From Aldehydirespirator sp965221185 (GTDB lineage: Bacteria; Actinomycetota; Acidimicrobiia; Acidimicrobiales; Aldehydirespiratoraceae): a stretch of DNA of 64,000 bases. The position numbers and the translations under genes are program-made. The stretch lies in contig OZ244866.1 in assembly GCA_965221185.1 (NCBI GenBank), positions 1,550,001 through 1,614,000 on the forward strand. The letters are read 5' to 3'. Numbering within the stretch: position 1 is the stretch's first letter; each line of letters starts with the position of its first letter. This document shows, one piece after another, positions 51,988-59,565 of this stretch. The notes beneath the pieces were generated by a model that was not told where the DNA came from, searched no databases, and saw nothing but the letters and a program-made list of their open reading frames with translations.

Positions 51988-52797
51988 GTGAACCAAGATC
52001 TACTGACTCTCGATGTGTACTCCAATCCGGATGGCGCTGCGGATCTGGATCGGTTCAAGATCCTGGCGGACTGGTTCGGGCCGACCACTCGGGCACTGCT
52101 AGACAGGATCGACATCGGCCCGGGAATGGTTTGCCTAGACGTTGGCTGCGGCATTGCCGACACAACATTCGAGCTGGCTCGGCGGGTGGGGGACGAGGGC
52201 CGCGTCGTCGGTATCGACATTGACGAGACCATTCTTGACCGGGTGCGCGAGGACGCGCCCACGAACGTAGAACTGCGTGTGGGGGACATCAGAACAATCA
52301 AGACAGACCCGGAGTTTGACTTTGTCAACGCGAGGTTTGTGCTTGACCACCTAGCGCGGCCTTTGGACGCGCTAGCCAACATGAAGGCAATGCTGAAGCC
52401 GGGTGGCATCATCTGCGTGGAATGCGGCGACTATTCGGGCTGGTACACCTACCCCCGCAGCGCCGGCTTCGAGCGGATTGTGGAACTTGTAACCGAGCAG
52501 AGGGCGCGCACGGGAGGGGACGCGAACGCTGGCGCCATGCTGCCCGTGCTGCTTCTGGAGGCGGGGTTCACCAACGTCGAGACGACCATCTTCCAGCATG
52601 TTCAGCTTGAGGGTCGCTACAAGCGTTGGGTCTTGTCAGCGGTAACGGACGAGCGGGCGGCATGGATGGCCGCTCTCGAATTGGCCGACGAAGCCGAAGT
52701 CCATCGTCTGCGGCAGGACATGATGGCCCTGATCGAGGACCCCAAGACAGTGATGGGAACGCCGCGGATGGTGCAGTGCTGGGGGCGCCGGCCCTAG
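51988..52797 (+). CDS. Class I SAM-dependent methyltransferase
   Basis: 269 aa. Rossmann methyltransferase with CLDVGCGIADTTFELARRVG (motif I, about 50-69), VVGIDIDETILDRVRE (acidic residue after strand 2), FDFVNARFVLDHLARPLDAL (motif around strand 4) and MLKPGGIICVECGDYSG. The acceptor is unknown; closest in layout to UbiE/arsenite-methyltransferase-like enzymes. Codon use is less GC-rich than the host block. GTG start 9 bp after a short ORF, inside the tRNA-Asn island. Confidence 0.85.
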   Translation: MNQDLLTLDVYSNPDGAADLDRFKILADWFGPTTRALLDRIDIGPGMVCLDVGCGIADTTFELARRVGDEGRVVGIDIDETILDRVREDAPTNVELRVGDIRTIKTDPEFDFVNARFVLDHLARPLDALANMKAMLKPGGIICVECGDYSGWYTYPRSAGFERIVELVTEQRARTGGDANAGAMLPVLLLEAGFTNVETTIFQHVQLEGRYKRWVLSAVTDERAAWMAALELADEAEVHRLRQDMMALIEDPKTVMGTPRMVQCWGRRP

Positions 52798-53339
52798 CGC
52801 CAAGACATGGCTGCTGCTAGCCCCCGGGGTGCCCAAGAGGGGCACTGGACCGCACCGGCGCGCCTAAAACGGGCCCCGGCACCGGCGCAGGGTCGGAGCG
52901 CAGCGCTCAGCGCCGCCGGGCTAGAATCCTCAGGCCATGGCAGTGTCCCACCGAGTGGTGGGGTTTGAGGTAGCCGCTGGGGTCCACCACTAGGGGGGTC
53001 ATCGGCGTGATCCTCGGTGAGAGAAATCACCAACTCATCGAGGAGGACACACCGATGACCCTTTCTGATACTGACACAGCGCAGCTGTGGGAGACGTTTC
53101 GCGCCGGTGGCGCAGCAGCAGTTCAACGTCGCTACGGTCGGAGGGCCGTGCGGCCTTGGCCTTCATGGCGAGCATGTGCTCCGTTGTCGCGGCAATGACT
53201 TTGAGCGCGGGGTGGTCGAAGGGCGGAGACATAGCAGGCGAGGCGGTTGGCAGCGATGCAGCTGTCCGCCTCGACGGGCTGACGAAGGCGGCGTGTGTCA
53301 GTGCCCATGACTGACAAATCTAACGGGTGCGGATAGTAC
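52798..53339. other. Non-coding island stretch with hairpins and gene debris
   Basis: 542 bp without a convincing intact gene. It holds a 13-bp inverted repeat (52997-53009 / 53048-53060, 12 of 13 pairs) enclosing a second hairpin GGTGA-GAGAAA-TCACC (53016-53031). After it a ribosome site and ATG (53055) open a 47-codon frame (MTLSDTDTAQLWETFRAGG) that soon ends. A nucleotidyltransferase remnant follows on the other strand. The arms resemble insertion-sequence ends, but no element is complete. Confidence 0.5.
53095..53232 (-). pseudogene. Remnant of a nucleotidyltransferase-type (AbiEii/DUF6036-like) protein
   Basis: The minus strand encodes FDHPALKVIAATTEHMLAMK then AKAARPSDRSDVELLLRH, the pattern (A-T-x-E-x-M-L-A-M-K, R-x-x-D-D-x-x-L-L) near the C-terminus of small nucleotidyltransferase antitoxin/toxin proteins. 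No start or catalytic GS motif is present. Confidence 0.4.
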
Positions 53340-54335
53340 CTAGAGCCCGCGTGCGAGGTCGTCGCCAGGGTCTGGTGAAAGCCGCTCGCCGGTGCTGATG
53401 TCGGTGGAGGCGGCGAGCTGGCGAAGCTCGGCGGTGAGCCGGTCGATGGTGTTGTTGACGCTCCTGCGGCCGTGGCGACGAGCCATCTTGTCGGCGGCGT
53501 AACCGGCTGAGGCTGCCGCGGCGGCGGCGATGGCGGTGGTATACGCGGGGGTGGCCACCTCGTAGGGGTGGGGCTGTCCGGGGGCGGGCTGGTAGTCGCC
53601 CAGGGTGCGCCATTGGCTGACGGAGTGCGCGGTGATCGGGCTGCTGAGGATCAGCTGGGCGGCGGTCTGATCCTCCGCGGGGAGCTGCTCGACGATGGGA
53701 CCGACGAGGTGGTTGTAGTGCAGCAGCTTGGCGTCGATCTGTGCGTCGGTGCCGAGGGCCTTGAATGCCGTCTCGATGGCCATGGCCGCGGCGGTGCACG
53801 CCTCGACGAGCCGGTCGGACTGATGGTCGTAGCGGCTGTCGTCCTCGCCCGCGGCTGACGCTGAGCGTTCTATGTGGTCGGGATGGTGTCGGCGGATGAG
53901 GCGCTGCAGGTGGGTGCGGACCTCATCGAGGCGCCTCCACGCTTCCTCGGTGTCGGAGGTGGCCATGACTTGCTCCTTGTCCCAGCGGATGGCGCTGTCA
54001 TCTCCGTTGCGGGCGGCGACTACCACCAGGTCGCCTTTGATGGCGGCGGCGAACGACGCGGCTCGCCGGTTCTGCGCAGCCCATTCGGGTGCGTCGGTGA
54101 GCCACACGTCCACGCGCTGCCCGGTCGCGCCGGCGGCGAGCTTCTCGAGGGCCTGCGCGGCGTCGCGGCGGCGGCGGTATTCGAGGTCGTCGAGGATGAC
54201 CACCAGGTCGATGTCGCTGTGGGGGTCGGCGTCGCCCCTCGCGACGGACCCGAACGCCAGCACCTCTCGGGCGCCGGCACCTGTCAGGGCCCGGCCGGCT
54301 GTGCGGGCGTCGTCGATGGTCGGGGCAGACACCAT
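53340..54335 (-). CDS. Nucleotidyltransferase-domain protein with helical (HEPN-like) C-terminus
   Basis: 331 aa. N-terminal minimal nucleotidyltransferase: EVLAFGSVARGDADPHSDID near residue 25, followed by LVVIL (G-S-x10-D-x-D catalytic pattern), then VDVWLTDAPEW. From about residue 125 the protein is alpha-helical (RLDEVRTHLQRLIRRHHPDH, SDRLVEACTAAAMAIETAFK), resembling HEPN domains. MNT and HEPN proteins usually form two-gene toxin-antitoxin systems in which the MNT AMPylates the HEPN RNase; here both would be one chain. A clear R-x4-6-H motif is not evident, so the HEPN assignment is tentative. Confidence 0.7.
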   Translation of the reverse strand: MVSAPTIDDARTAGRALTGAGAREVLAFGSVARGDADPHSDIDLVVILDDLEYRRRRDAAQALEKLAAGATGQRVDVWLTDAPEWAAQNRRAASFAAAIKGDLVVVAARNGDDSAIRWDKEQVMATSDTEEAWRRLDEVRTHLQRLIRRHHPDHIERSASAAGEDDSRYDHQSDRLVEACTAAAMAIETAFKALGTDAQIDAKLLHYNHLVGPIVEQLPAEDQTAAQLILSSPITAHSVSQWRTLGDYQPAPGQPHPYEVATPAYTTAIAAAAAASAGYAADKMARRHGRRSVNNTIDRLTAELRQLAASTDISTGERLSPDPGDDLARGL

Positions 54336-54533
54336 GTCCGCAACGCTACCGCCTGGCGGGCGGGCGTCTCCGGCGGCAGCTCCAGGCTCGCCGGATCTAT
54401 GCAGGCTGTGGTGAGGCTCATGCTTCGCCGTGGCCAGCGTGTGGGTGCCCATAATTCGGTCGTGGGCGCTGACCAGGGGTTTCGCGCTCCATCCTGGGAC
54501 CAGGAATCGGTACGAGATTCGGTACACGAGGAC

Positions 54534-55163
54534 TCAGCATCGGCCCGCATCGCGGCACGTCAACGACCACGGCCGAGTTTCCGGCACCCACAGGGCGGTG
54601 TGCTTGGGGAGCGCTGCGGTGAGCGCTGGGCCGGCGGGGTCGGCGGTGCGGTGGCCCTCGGCGATGGCCCAGCGCATGACCATGCCGAGCCGGATACGGA
54701 GCTTGCGAGCGGTTTCGGGCTTGTCGTGCCAGACCGGGCGCAACACGCGAGCTAGGTCGCTGGTGGTGATCTGATCGACCGGCACCCAGCCGAGCGATAC
54801 GGCGTAGGTGGGGGGTCGTCGCCAGTTCGTCTCGGAGCGGCCGTTCTTCCAGCCTCCGCGGTGGGCGTCGATGACGGCCTCCACGGCCTCATCGAAGGTC
54901 GGCACGCCGGAGTTGGTCCGCGTACTTCTGGGGTCGCCCCCGCGGCGGGAGATGCGGCGGTACTCGAAGGCGATCTCGCGGGCCTCGGCCAGCGGCGTGT
55001 AGGCCACCGCCCCCAGGCCGATGTCCCGGCGCCTGCCGTGGATGGTGCCGCGCCAGACCCATTGCTTCGATCCTCCGGGGGCGACGCGTAAGATGAGACC
55101 GTGCTGATCGATGTACTTGCCGGGCTCGCTGATCGACCGGACTCTTGTCGCTGTCAGCTTCAT
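54534..55163 (-). pseudogene. Truncated tyrosine integrase (N-terminal half only)
   Basis: 209 codons. MKLTATRVRSISEPGKYIDQ begins a DUF4102 arm-binding domain with HGLILRVAPGGSKQWVWRG and YTPLAEAREIAFEYRR, then the SAM-like core-binding domain (TFDEAVEAVIDAHRGGWKNG, TSDLARVLRPVWHDKPETAR). The frame stops soon after MRWAIAEGHR, so the catalytic domain with R-HxxR-Y is missing. The start codon is 160 bp from attR, the normal place for such an integrase. Confidence 0.82.
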
Positions 55164-55236
55164 CAGGGTTCGACTCCCACCTCGTTTTTGTCCATCTTCG
55201 TGTCCAACACTCGGACGAAACAGAGGGTAACGAAGC

Positions 55237-55306
55237 GAAACGCCGTGCACAAGCAAATGGCAGTCTGACCTGCGGGTTTGTTACATGGTGAAACGCTGAG
55301 AAACGC
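55237..55306. repeat. GAAACGC direct repeats (candidate integrase arm sites)
   Basis: GAAACGC at 55237-55243, 55290-55296 and 55300-55306, the last two 10 bp apart, between the integrase start and attR. This is where arm-type binding sites sit in tyrosine-recombinase att regions. Confidence 0.45.
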
Positions 55307-55322
55307 TGTGAACCTTGAACAC

Positions 55323-55339
55323 TCCCACCCCCGGAGCCA
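55323..55339 (+). other. attR: second copy of the tRNA-Asn 3' end
   Basis: TCCCACCCCCGGAGCCA, a perfect 17-bp match to 50884-50900, with no tRNA upstream of it. A degenerate T-arm-like GGTTCGACTCCCACC also occurs at 55167-55181. Confidence 0.8.
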
Positions 55340-55542
55340 TTCTGTTTCAGGCTTCTGCGCTGGCCTTTGCCCAACGCCAAGACGTAAAGGAGAAGGCCTC
55401 TGTGGTCGCCGTTCGTCACGAACTCCTGGGAGGGTTCGGGCTCGGGGCCGGTGGGCATGCCCGGCGCAGAGTCGTCGTCTGGCCGCGGGGCCCGAGCAGC
55501 GGTTGACAGCTCCCTGATCGCTCCCTCTACTAACCGCTGCGA

Positions 55543-55591
55543 TACTTTACTAGACAAAGTACTTGACATTAGGAAGTCCCTGCTCTAGCGT
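55543..55591 (+). promoter_or_regulatory. Promoter and inverted repeat of the CreD cassette
   Basis: TACTTT-ACTAGAC-AAAGTA (55543-55561) is a perfect inverted repeat touching a consensus -35 TTGACA (55563-55568). A 17-bp spacer and TAGCGT (55586-55591) follow. The ATG at 55599 is about 7 nt after the -10, so the mRNA would be nearly leaderless. The inverted repeat is a candidate site for the cassette's winged-helix regulator. Confidence 0.6.
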
Positions 55592-55598
55592 TGAGACT

Positions 55599-56216
55599 AT
55601 GGCAGCATCGTACTTGGGTCCGCCCGGCGCAGGGGTGCCCGTGGGTTTGGACGCCCGCGCGGAAGCCAACCTGCGCTTCATCCGGCAAGCGATGGAACGC
55701 TCCTCCGTGTTCACGTCTCTCTCCGGCCGCGGAGCGATTCTGACCGGGGTAACTGCGGTTGGTGCCTCCTGGACGGCTTCGCGTCAAGCAGAGTTCGCCG
55801 GCTGGCTTGGCATATGGCTGGCCGGAGCCGCGGTGGCCGTTCTGATCGCGGCCACTACAACGCTTCTAAAGGTCCGACGGTCGGAGACACCAGCTCTTAC
55901 GCGCCCGATCCGCAATTTTGCATTCGGGATGGCGCCGCCGTTCTTGGCCGCTGGCGTGCTTACCGTTGCACTAGCGCGAGCCGAGCAGCTCCATTGGATG
56001 ATTCCGGGCGCATGGTTGCTCCTGTACGGATGCGGCATCGCCACGGGTGGTGCGTTTTCCGTCCGGATAGTGCCGGTAATGGGCTGTTGCTTCATGCTCC
56101 TGGGTACGTTGGCCTTGTTTGTACCCTCGACTCTGCACGACACTCTGCTGGCCTTCGGATTCGGCGGGTTACACATCGTGTTTGGAGTGATCATTACCCG
56201 GAGGTACGGTGGTTAG
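55599..56216 (+). CDS. Integral membrane protein of unknown function
   Basis: 205 aa with about six hydrophobic segments (for example WLGIWLAGAAVAVLIAATTT, WMIPGAWLLLYGCGIATGG, MLLGTLALFVPS). An N-terminal cytosolic part includes NLRFIRQAMERSSVFTSLSG. No family name recognised, but homologues placed before a winged-helix regulator and CreD would make it the first gene of that unit. Lower GC than the host genes. Overlaps the regulator gene by 8 nt. Confidence 0.7.
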   Translation: MAASYLGPPGAGVPVGLDARAEANLRFIRQAMERSSVFTSLSGRGAILTGVTAVGASWTASRQAEFAGWLGIWLAGAAVAVLIAATTTLLKVRRSETPALTRPIRNFAFGMAPPFLAAGVLTVALARAEQLHWMIPGAWLLLYGCGIATGGAFSVRIVPVMGCCFMLLGTLALFVPSTLHDTLLAFGFGGLHIVFGVIITRRYGG

Positions 56217-56604
56217 CTCGGGGGCGGTTCGAAAGCATCAGACAGTTGACGCGCACGCGGAAACGCATGGGACGCGGCGCGCGCAGCCGCTCGGCGGACG
56301 AAGAGCCCTAGGTCTGGACCGCCTGATTCATGAGCGCACTCGCCTGGCGATTGTTAGCGCGCTGGCCGTCACCGCCGAACTCTCTTTCACGGAACTCAAG
56401 AAGCTTCTTGAACTGACAGACGGGAATCTGAGTGTCCATTGCCGCAAGCTGGAGGATGCGCACTATCTTGATTGCAAGAAGGGCTTTGATCGGCGCGTAC
56501 CCAAGACTACCTATAGGCTGACTGCGAAAGGACGCCGCGCGCTTGAGCGCTATGTAACTCACATGGAAGCCCTGATCGCTTCCGCACGACAGTCGGATCA
56601 ATAA
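56209..56604 (+). CDS. Winged-helix transcriptional regulator (HTH_34/ArsR-MarR-like)
   Basis: 131 aa. LDRLIHERTRLAIVSALAVT then AELSFTELKKLLELTDGNLS and VHCRKLEDAHYLDCKKGF form a single winged helix; TTYRLTAKGRRALERYV is the wing and last helix. No metal-binding cysteines of ArsR type. The GTG start lies inside the end of the membrane-protein gene. Such regulators are known next to creD in other phyla. Confidence 0.85.
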   Translation: MVSSGAVRKHQTVDAHAETHGTRRAQPLGGRRALGLDRLIHERTRLAIVSALAVTAELSFTELKKLLELTDGNLSVHCRKLEDAHYLDCKKGFDRRVPKTTYRLTAKGRRALERYVTHMEALIASARQSDQ

Positions 56605-56692
56605 AAATGCTCGATACCAGGTACCATTCACAGCGTCTTCCACTCCACGCCAATTTCCCGAGAGGCTATCGAGGATACGGAGAAAGAGTGTG

Positions 56693-58060
56693 ATGTCTGC
56701 CGTTGAACGTCTGATTGCTGCTGGCCGAAGTTCCCAGATGCTGCGCGTCTTCTTGGTGGGAGCATTGACACTAGTGCTGCTTCTTCCGATCGCTAGGATT
56801 GGCGGACTGGTCTCTGAGCGTCAGGAAAGGCATCAGACCGCTGTTGTCGAAGTATCCGACAAGTGGGGCAACACCCAAAGCGTGACCGGACCTGCGCTTG
56901 TTCTACCCTACACAACCCTCGACGAACAACCGGAGTCCGACCAGACACCGGCGGTGGACCGCACTCGTTATGCCGTGTTTCTTCCGGCAGAGCTTCGCGT
57001 GACCGGTCAGATCAAGACGGAATCGAGGGAACGCGGCCTTTTTTCGGTGCCCGTGTTTAAGATGTCTTCATCAGTCTCGGGGAGGTTCGAGATACCGAAT
57101 CTGGACGAGTTAGGCATCAATCCCGCCACTGTCGATTGGGGTCTCGCCAGCTTCGTAGTTGGGATTTCGGACGTTCGGGCGATCGTCGATCAGCCAATGC
57201 TGTCCTGGAGCGATGGCGAGGTTGAATTTGTGCCTGGCACGACAGGTTTCGACGGAACCCCCGGTATTCACGCTCTTGTTCCTGTAAGCGACGTGAGTGA
57301 CGACCTGACGTTCTCATTTCTTCTCTCGCTGAACGGTAGCCATGCTGTCTACTGGGTACCGTTTGCGGAAGAGACCTCGATCCAGCTGGCGTCGAACTCT
57401 CGGTACCCGAGCTTTCAAGGAAACTGGTTGCCGACGGAACGAACAATCTCCGCCAACGGATTCGATGCCTTGTGGCGTGTGTCCTACCTCGGACGAAACT
57501 ATCCACAGTCCTGGACATCCGGTACAGATGTTGAGCAGGCGATCGAGGCTTCGCGCTTCGGTGTAGAACTGAGTAGTCCTGTTGACCTATACCGGATGGC
57601 CGAACGCAGCGTTAAGTACGCTGGTCTGTTTGTGCTTCTCACCTTCGCGGTTGTTTGGTTGACGGAAGTGTTGGCGAGAACTCGTGTCCACCCGATTCAG
57701 TACCTAATGCTGGGCGCGGCGATCTGTGTTTTCTATGTGCTTGAGCTTGCGCTAGCCGAACATATTGGATTTCGCCCGGCCTACGCGATTGCTTCTCTAT
57801 CGGTCATTGGAATGGTGGCCTCTTATGGCAGGACTATCTTCGGTAGCTGGCGACGTGCGGCGTGGGGGGCCTCAAGCGTCACGTTCCTGTATGCCTACCT
57901 GTTTGTGCTGCTGACGAACGAGGAGAACGCTCTCCTTTTTGGTTCGATAGGTCTGTTTGCAGCCCTCGCGACAATCATGTTTGTGACACGGCGGATCAAC
58001 TGGTATGCAGGCGCGAATAACCCCGGCGATGAAGCAGAACCTGAACTGGGTTCCGCCTGA
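56693..58060 (+). CDS. creD: CreD-like inner membrane protein
   Basis: 455 aa, close to E. coli CreD. An N-terminal helix (RVFLVGALTLVLLLPIARIG) and the QERHQTAVVEVSDKWGNTQS then VTGPALVLPY motif open a large periplasmic domain. FGVELSSPVDLYRMAERSVK then YAGLFVLLTFAVV begins the C-terminal block of five or six helices (HPIQYLMLGAAICVFYVLEL, FRPAYAIASLSVIGMVASY). CreD affects envelope integrity and colicin/beta-lactam responses in Gram-negatives. Base composition is clearly lower in GC than the surrounding host genes. GTG at 56690 is an alternative start. Confidence 0.88.
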   Translation: MSAVERLIAAGRSSQMLRVFLVGALTLVLLLPIARIGGLVSERQERHQTAVVEVSDKWGNTQSVTGPALVLPYTTLDEQPESDQTPAVDRTRYAVFLPAELRVTGQIKTESRERGLFSVPVFKMSSSVSGRFEIPNLDELGINPATVDWGLASFVVGISDVRAIVDQPMLSWSDGEVEFVPGTTGFDGTPGIHALVPVSDVSDDLTFSFLLSLNGSHAVYWVPFAEETSIQLASNSRYPSFQGNWLPTERTISANGFDALWRVSYLGRNYPQSWTSGTDVEQAIEASRFGVELSSPVDLYRMAERSVKYAGLFVLLTFAVVWLTEVLARTRVHPIQYLMLGAAICVFYVLELALAEHIGFRPAYAIASLSVIGMVASYGRTIFGSWRRAAWGASSVTFLYAYLFVLLTNEENALLFGSIGLFAALATIMFVTRRINWYAGANNPGDEAEPELGSA

Positions 58061-58239
58061 TGTGGCGAGACAGCATTTCGGGGGCGCCCGGCACGAAGTC
58101 GCGGCGCACGAGATCCGCATCGAAGTGTCGAGCCAGCAGGGGAACCCTCAGTATTGGATGACCCATTCGGAGCCGGGTCTGCGGACGAGTGCACCCACCC
58201 GCCGATGGCTTGCGACCGGCGCGACGGTAGCGTCGGTAC
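58061..58239. other. Stretch between the CreD cassette and the tRNA
   Basis: About 180 bp. An open frame on the plus strand (ARQHFGGARHEVAAHEIRIE, then VSSQQGNPQYW) has no start or family match and may be a gene tail left by the insertion of the low-GC cassette. No direct repeat of the following tRNA was found. Confidence 0.3.
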
Positions 58240-58312
<73 letters not shown>

Positions 58313-58349
58313 CCGGCGACGCAGGTGCAGGCGAAGATCGGAAGCTGCG

Positions 58350-59501
58350 GTGGATCTGAACTGGAGCGCAGCCCAGACCGAGACCCGCCTTGAGCTGCGC
58401 CGATGGCTGGACCGCAACCTGGCCGCATGGCGGGCCGAGATCGGAGCGGAGCGCTCCGGCGACACCCGCGAAGGCTTCGAACAGCAGCTGCTCTGGGAGG
58501 CGCGCCTCTACGACGCGGGCTGGTCGACGGTGTCGTGGCCCCGGGCCTACGGAGGCCGCGACGGCACGCTCTGGGACTGGCTCATCTTCGAAGAGGAGTA
58601 TTGGCGGGCCGGCGCCCCGCAGAGAGTCACCCAGAACGGGATCCAGATCCTGGCGCCGTCCGTCTTCGAGCACGGCACGCAGTCCCAGCAGGACCACCTG
58701 CTGCCCCGCATCGCCGCCGCAACGGACCTGTGGTGCCAGGGCTGGTCCGAGCCCAACGCGGGCAGCGACCTCGCCGGGGTGTCCAGCCGGGCTCGCCGCA
58801 CCGCTGGCGGTTGGGTGCTCGACGGGCAGAAGACCTGGACAACCCGCGGCGCGTTCTGCACCCACCTCTTCGGACTGTTCCGCTCGGACCCCGCCTCGCA
58901 GCGCCACCGCGGGTTGACATACCTGCTGGTGCCACTCGATCTGGACGGGATCACGGTGCGAGGGTTCAGCCGCCTCGACGGCGACGAGGGTTTCGCCGAG
59001 GTCTTCTTCACCGAAACGTTCCTGCCCGACGAAGCCGTCGGCACCGGCGTGGTCCTCGGAGAGGTGGACCAGGGCTGGCAAGTGGCCGTGTCGGCGGCCA
59101 GCACCGAGCGGGGGCTGCTGCGCTCGCCCGGCCGGTACCAGGCCACCGTGGCGAGCCTGCTCGCGCTGTGCGCCGAGCGCGGCGCGGACGCAGCCATGCG
59201 GCGCCGCATCGCCGCGGCGTGGATGCGCGCCGACGCCTACCGGCTCCAGACCCTGCAAACAGTCACCGCGCTCCTCGGCGGCCGCGACATGGGATCGGAG
59301 GCGAGCCTGGCCAAGATCTGGTGGTCGGAGCTGGACATCGAGCTGCACGAGATCGCTCTCGACCTGCTGGGCCCCGACGCTGAGCTGGCAGGATCCTGGA
59401 GCAAGGGCCACCAGTTCTCGCTGGCCGGCCCGATCTACGCGGGGACCAACGAGGTGCAGCGCAACATCGTGGCCGAGCGCGTCCTCGGCCTGCCGCGATG
59501 A
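58350..59501 (+). CDS. Acyl-CoA dehydrogenase (first of a pair)
   Basis: 383 aa. GWSTVSWPRAYGGRDGTLWD near residue 54, CQGWSEPNAGSDLAGVSSRA near 130, KTWTTRGAFCTHLFGLFR near 160 and IYAGTNEVQRNIVAERVLG at the C-terminus are the FAD-enzyme landmarks. Followed by a second, shorter and more divergent member. In actinobacterial steroid degradation such neighbours (FadE26-FadE27, FadE28-FadE29) form alpha2-beta2 heterotetramers; the same is proposed here. GTG start. Confidence 0.92.
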   Translation: MDLNWSAAQTETRLELRRWLDRNLAAWRAEIGAERSGDTREGFEQQLLWEARLYDAGWSTVSWPRAYGGRDGTLWDWLIFEEEYWRAGAPQRVTQNGIQILAPSVFEHGTQSQQDHLLPRIAAATDLWCQGWSEPNAGSDLAGVSSRARRTAGGWVLDGQKTWTTRGAFCTHLFGLFRSDPASQRHRGLTYLLVPLDLDGITVRGFSRLDGDEGFAEVFFTETFLPDEAVGTGVVLGEVDQGWQVAVSAASTERGLLRSPGRYQATVASLLALCAERGADAAMRRRIAAAWMRADAYRLQTLQTVTALLGGRDMGSEASLAKIWWSELDIELHEIALDLLGPDAELAGSWSKGHQFSLAGPIYAGTNEVQRNIVAERVLGLPR

Positions 59502-59565
59502 GGTTCGCACTGGCTGCCAGGGGCCAAGCCGCGGGCCGGCGACGGCCACCAACGACGGGGCCGCG

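Larger units (their letters stand above)
50884..55339. mobile_element. 4.5-kb tRNA-Asn genomic island, apparently immobile
   Basis: Bounded by 17-bp direct repeats of the tRNA-Asn 3' end, with a tyrosine-integrase fragment next to the right end and GAAACGC arm-like repeats between integrase and attR. Cargo: debris of an unknown gene, an IS256-type transposase and a dioxygenase fragment, a methyltransferase, a nucleotidyltransferase remnant and a larger nucleotidyltransferase-helical protein. The integrase lacks its catalytic half, so self-excision is unlikely. It separates dnaG from whatever followed it. Confidence 0.75.

Noticed and set aside
54336..54533. In-frame extension upstream of the nucleotidyltransferase (MYRISYRFLVPGWSAKP...)
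   Set aside because: No homology pattern; ATG at 54335 gives a normal protein start just before the nucleotidyltransferase domain, and the extension probably reflects integrase-end debris.
55167..55181. GGTTCGACTCCCACC as the right attachment site
   Set aside because: It has a mismatch to the tRNA-Asn T-arm and lacks the 3' acceptor sequence; the 17-bp exact copy at 55323-55339 is the better attR. It may be an older scar.
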